64,000 nt of DNA from Collybiopsis luxurians FD-317 M1 (taxonomy: Eukaryota; Basidiomycota; Agaricomycetes; Agaricales; Omphalotaceae). A program made the position numbers and the translations under genes. The number at the start of each line of letters is the position of its first letter. Position 1 is the stretch's first letter. This document shows positions 11,773-21,000 of the stretch, one piece after another. Location: positions 299,997-363,996 of the forward strand of contig KN834783.1 of NCBI GenBank assembly GCA_000827265.1, written 5' to 3'. The notes under the pieces are model-generated. The model saw only the letters and a program-made list of their open reading frames with translations, was not told the DNA's origin and ran no database searches.

Positions 11773-12260
11773 TGAGAACGCACTATCCCATGAGCCTACA
11801 AATACTCGGTGGAAGCTGTACAAGGCAGAAAACTAGTCGCAGAGCTGAGGATAAGGAAGTCAAGAGGACCTCGCGCCAAGAACTTACAAGCAGTGAACTT
11901 CGAGATAAATTACTTGAGAATATTGTGTATTTCCTCCTAGGCGATTCTAAGGTTTTTTTAAGTTGAACAATTATCATTTTTGGCATAAGTAATAAGTTTT
12001 CCGCATCCTGTGCCGGTCTCATATCATTTTTCGAGTTGATCAAAACGAACAGCTGTAACTGGATGGTTTGATATTGCTGCTGCGGCCGGACTCGTTAGGT
12101 GTGAGCTAACTACTTTTTTTAAAAACTCATGCCTGACTTGGTACTGCCAGTGAGTCGTGAATCGTGATCAACCTGTCGAGGTTTTCATTCCAGATCGATG
12201 AACAGATCAACTCAGGGAAGTTTACTCAAATGAAAATACTGCTTCAAAGCATCCCTCCTA

Positions 12261-12304
12261 ATTCAGATTGCTGGCGGAGGCCCTATCGCGCGAGCTGGTA
12301 CCAT
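12261..12304 (+). repeat. 44-bp direct repeat, copy 2
   Basis: Second copy of the repeat at 11729-11772. It lies just downstream of the 3' end of F-box gene B, on the other strand sense relative to that gene. Confidence 0.7.
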
Positions 12305-12427
12305 GAAAGATACGAAAAAATCTGTAAATAGTATATAGCATATTCTAGCAGATTATAGGTAAATCGATTAACAAATTTTAAGTAAATAGGTACTTAAATA
12401 TGATATATACAACCATCATCCTTCATT

Positions 12428-14063
12428 CTATACGCAATCACTTTCTTTTCGATCAAATGACACCCAATCTTCGTTTTTAGAATCCTTCTCAAAATCCCAA
12501 CCACCACCCATGAACCTGACAGAGAAACGTTCTAGGCCTGAGAAACAGCGCTGCTGGATATGGATCAAGTCTTGCTTCAAATCCCGTTTCAGATTCTGAA
12601 GTTCAAGCGCTATCTTGATGAAACCCAAATGCTTCAAAGATGGCGTCGAAAAAGTCGTAAGGAGCCTGAGGAATGTCTGCAAAACAGGGTCAGTATCAGT
12701 AACACGAAAGACATTTTATTGAGTTAGAGAGCATCTCACCATGTTCAAGTCGACTTGATCATACACAATGTCTATGATATCTGTCGCATTCGCATCGAAG
12801 ACAAGTTTCCTCAGTCGGAGTAAGTAACAATCATCATTAGCATCAACGACGAGTGACAGAGCGAATGCAAGCGGGATATGCAACTCTTGCAAGGACTGAT
12901 AACGACTGATACGGAACCAAGCATCCGACTCAGAAAGCATTTGAGATAGAGCAGGTCTAACGTCGTTGGCCTGATCCGGGTCCGGATACGACACGAAGGC
13001 AGAGCGGAATGTCAATGCAGTAAGGTTGTGGGAGCCTACGAGGGCAGAAACGAATTTCGGAGGACAGGTCAATCGCCGGAGTGATGGTAAAGAAGAGAGC
13101 GAAATACGCCTTCGTACGGGACGTAAGAACGTCAATAGACCAAAGCGTGTATGATCCTCAATAGTAATTGATACCAAGGTAGAGATTTTACTGATGAAAT
13201 CGAGCGCCTCGTTTATATCTGAGTCGCAGTACCCGAGACTGATATTGAGGACCTGTAGGGGTGGAATAGCGAGGGAAAAAGACAAAGCTTTCGTTAGTCC
13301 AAATAGGTCATGCCTCAATTCGACAAGATTCCCTGCGGCCGAGCGAAATGCTTCTACTATACCGTCATGGTTGTTCCCATTGGCCCTCGTCCCAACTATC
13401 CCGAGAAGTTCAAGTTTTTCAACTTGGAGACCAGCTACAAACTTTCGGACATTGATCACCGAAACCTGGCGGAAGTCACAAGCCCGGAGAGACAGTGACT
13501 TGAGGTGTGAAAACCCTCGTAGATTCAAGAGAAGCGAAGGCGTAAGGACGACGTTGACGAGAGTCAACGAAATGACGTTTTTCATCCTCGGCAAGCAATT
13601 GGTGTAGGCAGAGATCAACGCGTCCACCGCATGGGAACTGAGGGAGAGATTCCGCCATCCTCGAATAGCACATTCGCGAACACTAGGCAGGATATCCTCA
13701 GGCACGTATCCAACTTGCTTGAGCGTCCGGTACAAGGTATGGCGGGTTTTGCTCGCTCGAGCTCTGATCATGACCTCTTCATCAATATTTGGACGAATGA
13801 CGACCCGGCGAAAGACAGTAGAGAGAAGTACATCGCGCATGATATGACAAGTGCCGGAAAGTGCAAGGATTTCCCCTGGTTCGAGATAGCTTGTCACCTC
13901 GAACTTGATTTCCAAAGGTAACGACAGAAAACTGTATTGCCGACCTGAGCATTGACTGTGAGTATGCCAGAATTCGGTCACAGATAGACACACCTTGGAA
14001 AAGGTTTGTGGCAATACCTTCCATCCCTCCGCTCGATTCAAAGCCAAGTATCTTCGACAGCAA
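12428..14063 (-). CDS. F-box protein with leucine-rich C-terminus (paralogue B)
   Basis: Three exons (14063-13994, 13944-12740, 12676-12428) encode 507 aa. The first intron is 49 nt and phase 1, at exactly the same place as in A. The F-box, at about residues 29-75, starts FLSLPLEIKFEVTSYLEPGE and continues ILALSGTCHIMRDVLL. Leucine-rich segments follow (LKSLSLRACDF, VEKLELLGIVG, LQVLNISLGY, LRKLVFDANA). A longer frame runs upstream of the acceptor from 14161, but comparison with paralogues A and D supports the spliced start, with MLSKILGFESSGG at the N-terminus. The expected role is a substrate adaptor of an SCF ubiquitin ligase. A 3' exon with a charged tail (WDFEKDSKNEDW) matches the last exon of A in position. 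Confidence 0.85.
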
Positions 14064-14868
14064 TCCAGAATTTTATATTGCCAGGTATGGGACGCAGGTA
14101 GTCTCAGTTGTGGGTTAGTTGAAGTATTGGTTATGTGGTGACTGAGTAACTCCTTTTTCAAAGTGAACGTGGGCTCTGCAGAGTGGGTGAAGGGAATTCA
14201 GGCGCTGGGGCAGTGGTAGCGGTTACTGAAGGATAGCGATCACGTGAATATCTGCTAAAGTTCATTGACGCGGCTGTCTCCGGCAAGCCTTCCGAAAAAC
14301 TACTACCTATTTGCATCGTTGGTCAAGTAATACCTTACATTTGAGGGCATCATCTCGGTTCTTTGCATACTCCGTCCTCTGTTTAACCGCCGCTCTTTTA
14401 CCTTCCGCTTCTCTTCCTCGACAACATCCACGTACCAGCAACCAATTAACTGACTGTATGTATATATCTATTCCCGGTGGAAAGTCCTTTTTTTCTCCAT
14501 AGTTCAAATTCAGGAGTGCGGCTGTATGAGATTTAGACTGATAACTTTTTGGTGAGGATAACTCAGCGCAAGCTCTCGAACTATATTCTCAAATTTATTA
14601 ACAAATTGCAGGGATACGGAGAAATAAGAGAGCTTGAGCAGAAGAGAGTGTTCACTGTTCGAGTCAGCTCTAATGTTGCAAATTAGGAAGGGGCCCGGAC
14701 CGATCTATTCTGACTCGAACTGACTTATTCCCAAAATATTTAAAGTTTCTTCGATCCCAAGCCCACAATCCAAGCATCCTTCGTGACTTTCCATGGCCGT
14801 AAAAACAAATTCTCGGTGAGTGCATAACTGTACTTCTTTTATTCTGTCAAGCCCTGACTCGACTTCTG
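14064..14868. other. Divergent intergenic region between F-box genes B and D
   Basis: No gene is supported. Frames at 14307-14507 overlap on opposite strands. A possible short leader exon (ATG near 14793 followed by a GTGAGT donor) precedes F-box copy D, but it does not join D in frame with the acceptor tried. Confidence 0.4.
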
Positions 14869-15720
14869 ATGTGGAGGGCTCTTTTTCAGGCCAATTCTAA
14901 CGAGGATACGCTTGTATCCGAATCAGGTGGCAACTTAAAAGGCGAGGATACAGTTCTTCAGCACGGTAAGCTCCATTACGACCCTCAAAAGCATGTTCAT
15001 AGTCAAGAATCAGGTGGAGAAGACAATCTTTTTTCGTTAGTAGCGTTACCTGTCGAAATCAAATTGGAAATCGTCAATTACCTTAAGCCGGAGGATATCC
15101 TCATGCTGTCATGTGCATGCCGTAGTACACGCGATGCTCTCTTCTCTACCGTCTTCCAGAAAGTCGTCATTCGCCCAAAAAATGCCGATGAAGTGCTGCT
15201 GAGAGCCAAGAGTTGTACAAGTCGAACTGACCTCTACCGTTCGCTCGATCGAAAAATTACCAATGAAGTGCTGCTGAAAGCCAAGGCTTGTATAAGCCGA
15301 ACTGACTTCTACCATTCGCTCGACCGAGATGGATATATCCCCCAGACGGTTCTTCCAGTTACTCGAGAATGCGTCATTAAGGACTGGGAAAGACTCCGTC
15401 TTCCAGACCGCGCCATGGATGCATTGCTTCATGCCTACAGTAACTCTTCGCCAAGGATGAGCAACCTTACGTCTTTAATGCTAAATCGCGTCCCGGTCAC
15501 AGCTCCGCTTCTCTCTAACATCCAACAACTGCCCCACCTCTGATCCCTGTCTCTTTCCTCTTGTAATCTCAAGTCCATTGCATTCGGGCATGTCCGAAAT
15601 TTTGCGAACGGTCTCAAGCTCGAAAAATTGGAACTTTTCGGATCGTCGTGGGGCAGGCATAAGACAACCAAGGGCTTTGCATTACTCAAATTGAAGCTAA
15701 ACTACGGTGGATATCAGTAG
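14869..15720 (+). pseudogene. F-box paralogue D, stop codon and 3' truncation
   Basis: Exon 1 (14869-14965) and exon 2 (from 15014) are joined by a 48-nt phase-1 intron, at the same place as in A, B and C. The F-box is present (LVALPVEIKLEIVNYLKPED, then ILMLSCACRSTRDALF). A 75-bp in-frame tandem duplication (15190-15264 and 15265-15339) repeats a segment with the motif EVLL.AK.C.SRTD. A TGA at 15541-15543 interrupts the leucine-rich region where paralogues read HLKSLSL. The frame beyond it is still readable (SLSLSSCNLKSIAF, LKLEKLELFG) until homology ends at a palindrome at 15688. The C-terminal half is missing, so no functional protein is expected, although the F-box alone could be made. 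Confidence 0.85.
15190..15339 (+). repeat. 75-bp in-frame tandem duplication inside F-box copy D
   Basis: Two adjacent 75-bp units both start GAAGTGCTGCTGA and differ at about ten positions. They code for 25-residue repeats. Paralogues A, B and C have a single copy of this segment, so the duplication is specific to D. Confidence 0.9.
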
Positions 15721-15754
15721 GCTACTGATATCCACCGTAGTTTAGCTTCAATTT
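15688..15754. repeat. 33-bp perfect inverted repeat with 1-bp centre (fold-back junction)
   Basis: The arms 15688-15720 and 15722-15754 are perfect reverse complements around a single G at 15721. The right arm is the coding end of F-box copy C on the minus strand (it encodes EIEAKLRWIS). The left arm is attached to the truncated plus-strand copy D. This is the signature of a rearrangement in which one strand was copied back on itself, joining two truncated genes tail to tail. Confidence 0.95.
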
Positions 15755-16154
15755 CGGCGCCACACATAGGATACGCATCAATGGTAAGTTTCTTCAGCTG
15801 GTTCAGGGGAACTCCATGAGAATCCTTGGTTATCGCGAGAGCAAACGAGAACGGAAGATGTAACTCTTGGATGGATTGATAGCGGCTGAGGGATGACCAT
15901 GCATCCGATTCAACAAGCATCCGAGATAGAGGAGCTTCAACACTGGCAGCTTGCCTTGAGTAAAACTTGGAAGTGGTGGTGCAAAACGACAACCGCGAGA
16001 GATTATGCGACTCGGTGAAAGCGGAAACGAATCGTGGAGGACAGGTCAACTGGCGTAACAGTGGGAAATTGGAGAGTGGAATTTGCTCCGTTACGGGGCG
16101 GAGGCGTATCGGTTGAGCGGAACTGCTATATTCGCCGATGCTAATGGACACCAA

Positions 16155-16889
16155 TAAAATATGATAAAATCCAACCCTGCTTAAAAGTTCATTGCCATGA
16201 AATTTTGGTTTAACCAATTTAACCAGGTTTAACTGCAAAAATATCACAGATATTTTATGGTTAAACCTTTGTTAGATAATTGTAGCTGACACAGGGGTAC
16301 TGTAAGTGTTTCACTCTTTAATTCAGCCTGACACAGGCTTGCTGGCATCAAACACTTTTTGATTGTAGACAGTCTATGGAAAGTTTCTCTCACTAAATGC
16401 TTGATTTAGCAATGTTGAAGGCACCTCTCATTAAGGCAAGCACTTGTGCTTACCCTAACATTAGAGAAGTGTTTGAAACATTGCCAAAAGCCCAAGGAGG
16501 TTGGTTAGAGGTTAAGGTGGGTTAGGGCTAGGGCTAGGGCTAGGGCTAGGGCTAGGGTTAGAGGTTAGGCTGGTTAGGGATTAGGGGTTGAGGATATAAA
16601 TTGGGGCAGAGCCCCACTGTAGACTGTCCACAATCTGAAAACTGTTCATCTGGTCACATTGTGACATAGGTCAAAATGAAATGAGTCCAAAGTAAGAAGT
16701 CTAATGTGGTTTAACCATGGTTTAACTACTCTAAGCTGTGGTTTATCCAGATTATCTACTTGAGATATGTATGTCAATCCTTGCTTTTATTTTGCTTTCA
16801 TTAACTTCTGCATGTTTAACCAGTTAAACAAAAATGTCATCAGAATGACTTAAATGGCAGGGCTGGTTTAACAGAGCTAATCAGGTTAT
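16155..16889 (+). mobile_element. 735-bp non-autonomous DNA transposon in F-box copy C
   Basis: It is flanked by a perfect 10-bp direct repeat TGGACACCAA (16145-16154 and 16890-16899), and removing it restores the F-box reading frame. The ends carry imperfect inverted repeats, for example CCAACCCTGC near the left end and CCAGCCCTGC in the reverse complement of the right end, each followed by TTAA and ATTTT.GTTTAAC blocks. Many TTTAACC/GGTTAAAC words lie inside. No coding capacity is seen. A 9-10 bp target duplication fits Mutator-like elements, so a MULE-derived MITE is the best guess. It contains a telomere-like tract. Confidence 0.85.
16522..16560 (+). repeat. Interstitial telomere-like hexamer tract
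   Basis: A run of TTAGGG followed by CTAGGG units (about five) and ending GGGTTA, followed by looser TTAGG/TTAGGGG words up to about 16590. Basidiomycete telomeres are usually TTAGGG, so this is a variant telomere-like array. It lies inside the 735-bp transposon, far from any visible chromosome end. Confidence 0.85.
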
Positions 16890-17707
16890 TGGACACCAAG
16901 GTACGGATTCTACGGATGAAGCTGATTGCTTTGTCGAGATCCCAGCAATGGAGTTGGAGGACTTGTAGAGGTGAAACAATGGAGGAGGATATCAAGGCTT
17001 TTGTGAGAGAAACTTGGTCGAGTTTTAACTCGATAACGTTCTCCGCAAGTGAAAGAAACACCTCTCCAAGATATCTGGCATTATACCACACAATGGCTTC
17101 CGTTATTTCCAGCTTTTCCAGGGTGAGAGCATCTGCAAGACTTCGAATATTTTTGGCTGGAACTTTATGCAAGTGAAGTTTCTTCAGGGACAGGGATTTG
17201 AGAGGTGAAAGCATTTGTATGTTCGAAAGAAGCGAAGGTGTGAGAGATGTGTTAATCACAGTCAACGATGTGATATGGCTCATATTTGGCAATGAGTCGA
17301 TATAGGCACAGAACAGCTCGTTCATAGCGTGGTTCTTGAGAGAAGAGTCTTTCCAATCTCGTATGACACACTCGCGGACGGCAGGAAGGATCTCGTCTGG
17401 AACACACCCGTCTTCACTAAATGTTCGGCGCAGGGCCGTACGAGTTTTACATCTTTCGAGCTTCGCTAACACCTGTTTCCCGATATCTGGGTGGATCGTG
17501 ATCCGGCGAAAAACGACAGAGAAAAGGATATCGCGCATAATATGGCTTGTACTGGAAAGACTGAGGATATCCCGAGGTCTGAGGTAGCTTATTACTTCGA
17601 ATTTGGTCTCCAAAGGCAATGAAAGCAGATTGTATTCTCGATCTAATTATTTATCATGAATGCGGCTTATTCCGGTCATAAAGCAACTTACCTTTGAAGG
17701 TAGCCAT

Positions 17708-18018
17708 CCGCCTGATTCAGAGACATAGATTCGAAAGTCTAAATCGTCGTCTTTGGATTGCAGCAGGTATCAAGTGCACAAGAGTCGGACTTGCGAACAG
17801 TCTGGCCTCGGTTGAACAAGAGAAAGAAGAGAAGGGTAAGGCGTCTCAATCGGACTCGCGACTGTCCACAAACTTTCCACCTACAAGTAATTTTCTGTGG
17901 AGGCCAAGGAGAGTCTCTTTCAATCGATCCAGCGTACAGCTCGAGGAAACAATACATATGTAGTATAACTTAACATCAATCTGAACCCTGCAAGCTACTC
18001 GTACACATCGCACCTTCA
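17708..18018. other. Intergenic region upstream of F-box C and downstream of the SHPRH-like gene
   Basis: Overlapping short frames on both strands cancel each other out. No gene or repeat is seen. It should hold the promoter of F-box copy C and the 3' end of the SHPRH-like transcript. Confidence 0.45.
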
Positions 18019-21000
18019 TCACCGCAACCTCGATGGTCCGGCCACCGCGTTCTCCTGAATCGCTCTTCCCTTCCCCTTTGCAGGCGTTGACGAAGGATTC
18101 AGTGGGTGTGTATTAGTTACGTCGGACATGACCACATCTTCCGGAGGTAAGAGGTATTCCAAATCTTCGAACATGTGGGGGAACAAACATGCAAGAAGAT
18201 CGTCGACCCTAAATAGAAGCATATATCAATTAAATTGGGGAGGGAGAGGGGAAGCACACAAAATGTAATACTTACTTGAAAATGAAATCACCCTTGGCTG
18301 CTTTCTTAGTGATCTTGGACGGCGAATCGATAATTTGTTTATCACTTGCAAAAGACGAGACGTTGAGGGTTCCTACGGAATTTTTCTTGGTGTAAAGGGA
18401 AAGCCCTTGACGTGCCGCGAGGTCCAAAATGTTGCGCTCGAGGGTATCTTCAAAGAGATAGCATGAGCTTTGAGAGAGAAGAGTAAGAAGACATCATACC
18501 TTCGGCGTAGTAGCAGTACACTAATTGCGAGGCACGGATGAGTAACTGAATCTTGGAAAAAAGTGGTAGTAGTACCTTCTGTAGGCCGAGTTTGACCCAT
18601 ACGATCTATTCGGGCAATCGCTAAAACGATAACATAAGTCAAACATCATAACAGGCATGCACGTCAACATACCTTGTATCTCGAAGCCATGGTGAACTAC
18701 ACTTTCTAGCAAAAAGACTCGAGACGCGCACGTCACATTGAGACCAGCATTCTCGCGCTCGCTTTGTACATAGAACGAATCAGAAAATTGCCGAGAAAAG
18801 CAAAAGTATTTTCGAGTACGCACCCATGAAGAAGGAGGACGGATATTTCCGGATGTGTTTTGAACTTCTTCGCGGGCCCTTCTCCCTTCGTCCCTCGATC
18901 GATTCGAATAGATTGAATTCCTGGAAACGAAACAAAATCAGAAAACGATCGGTATCCGAGAATGATTCTTCCTCACCATTATCTTGAAGTGCGCGTTCGA
19001 CAACTGCAGGGGAATGTCATCAGTTGAAAGACTTCGACGGAAGGCGAAGATTATACTGACTGGTAAGCGAGTCAGCCCAAGCAGAGAACACAATACTCTT
19101 TGAGCCAGGATCGACTTGTTCCAAGTACATGATATGTCTGACAAGCGTCTGAATCTTGCTTCCATAGTCACCGATAGCCTCCATCGATTGAATGGTCTCG
19201 AATACCGTCGGGTCTGCGCAAGAATAACACGTAGTTATTAGCAACGTCCAACCACCAGCGAACATTCCACTGACCGATCATATTGTATTCAATCTTCCTG
19301 CGGGAGACAGGGACGACTTCACCATTGACAATCGAGGTCGGCGGGGCAGGTTGCTTGGGCTCATTCAGCTTGAACCGTTGTAAATGATTCATATCAATGG
19401 GTACGCTATCCAGGTCGATATCAGGAACAACGGCCATAAGACTCTCATAAGCGGTTCGAAAACTCACCGACAGACAGGACAACTCTTCCCATCCTTTCTA
19501 CCCGTCCATTCCCTCAAGCAAACTTCGCAGAAGATATGCGCGCTACAGTCCACCACCAACCTCGAAATCAGCGCCCATATAAGTGTTCGTCCAAGAAAGA
19601 AAACATACCAACTAGTAATGAACCCTCTCTCAAATTCGCATCGGCACAATATACAGCACTTTTCATCCTCGTCCATCTTATCATCCTCGTTCGTCTTGAC
19701 AAGATGATCGAGGTAACGCTGATGAGCTCGTTTAGCGATAATCTTGGCATCCAAATCCTTCATCTCTTTCTCCGAACCATCCTGAGCGTCTTGTCTCGTT
19801 CCTTCAAACTCAACTTCAGCGACGGAATCGGAGATCTCTTGCAGCTGTCGGAAGTACAGTACGCGCTGGTTGAAGGCTTTTCGGAAGAGCGCAAGGTCGG
19901 CTGTGACTTTTTCCATCATCGTTTCTGTAAAAGAAGCGTATAAGAACGATGGAAGGAGAAAGAAAATAGGGAAAACGAACGTTGAGAGCTGATCAATTTC
20001 CGCAAGTCAGCGATAGCCGAAAGAAGTAAGGGGCGTTCAGGATCGCGTTCTCCTGTTCTTGCAAGAGCCCCAGTCAAGTCGACCAGAATCTACGCCCGAC
20101 GGTAACGTTAAATCCTACGTAAAACGTTCGACTCTTCAAAACCACTCACACTTTTGACCGCACGACCGTTTAGCTCGGCCAACAAAGGTTTATGCTTCTC
20201 AGATAACTCTTTGTAGAGAACTTGATGCTCAGGCTGAATCTCGACGTCCTCGGGGATATCCAATTTGTCTACAGCAGCCGTAGCTTTCAAAGCGGCTTTT
20301 GTCTTTCGCAGCTTAGTCTCCCTGGAACAGTCCCAGCCAGTCGGCACATACAAGTATTAACAAGACGCCTTCAAGACATACCTCGCATCATGAGCAGCCA
20401 AAACCGTTCGCTCACTCGTAAGAGCCTCTCTACGATCAGCCAGAAGCGCAGCATAAGCTTGCAAGAACGTCTCAGCCTCTCCCTGGTTATCAAGGGTACG
20501 CTGATACTCTTGTCCATCCGCATCATCCTCACCCCCAGGGTTCAAGCTCTGCGTCAGCAACGAATAAATCTTGCTTCGCCATTCCCATAAGAGATCCGTT
20601 TGCTCATTAAGAACGTTTTCGATGATTTCGTGAAGCTCTTCGATCTGGACGGTGGGTCAAGCCGTCAGCCTCCTGTACACTAAACGAGAATCCAGTCAAA
20701 CCCACCATGCCCGCGGACCTGATGCCTCCCTGCTCCAAGTACGGGACAGGAATCAACAAATCCGTCTTGGTCACGCCAGACTTCCCACCAATGATATCGA
20801 GACTCAATTGAGCCATACCAGCCTTGGCTTCTCGTTCCGTAGCTTAAAAACAATCCCAAGTAAGCCTAGCACCTAACATCCCGGAAGGAAAAGAAAAACA
20901 GCAACTCACTCTTCAAAAGATCCCTCCGGACGGCTTCGGCCGCAGCATACGCATCATTCTCTTGCGTCGAGTACTTTTCTCCCAAATTATGATACACATC

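Larger units (their letters stand above)
11462..12427. other. Intergenic region between F-box genes A and B
   Basis: Promoter side of gene A and 3' side of gene B. It holds a pair of 44-bp direct repeats (11729-11772 and 12261-12304) but no convincing gene; overlapping frames at 11736-12043 look like chance. Confidence 0.5.
15722..17707 (-). pseudogene. F-box paralogue C, split by a transposon and truncated at the 3' end
   Basis: A 16-nt first exon (17707-17692) is followed by a 49-nt phase-1 intron and the main exon from 17642. The F-box begins LLSLPLETKFEVISYLRPRD. The frame continues to the motif IRRIRTLVS and is then interrupted by a 735-bp insertion (16155-16889). Beyond the insertion the frame resumes exactly (SISIGEYSSS, RLTCPPRF-like LRQLTCPPRFVSAF, LKKLTIDAYPM). 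Without the insertion and one copy of the 10-bp target duplication, the coding sequence would be continuous. The last exon seen in A and B is missing, because the gene ends at the fold-back junction at 15721. The gene was probably intact until recently, since few other disabling changes are seen. Confidence 0.88.

Noticed and set aside
14064..14161. Longer start for F-box gene B at 14161 (continuous frame)
   Set aside because: Paralogues A, C and D all have a 48-49 nt phase-1 intron at this place, and the spliced frame resembles the D leader; the longer frame does not.
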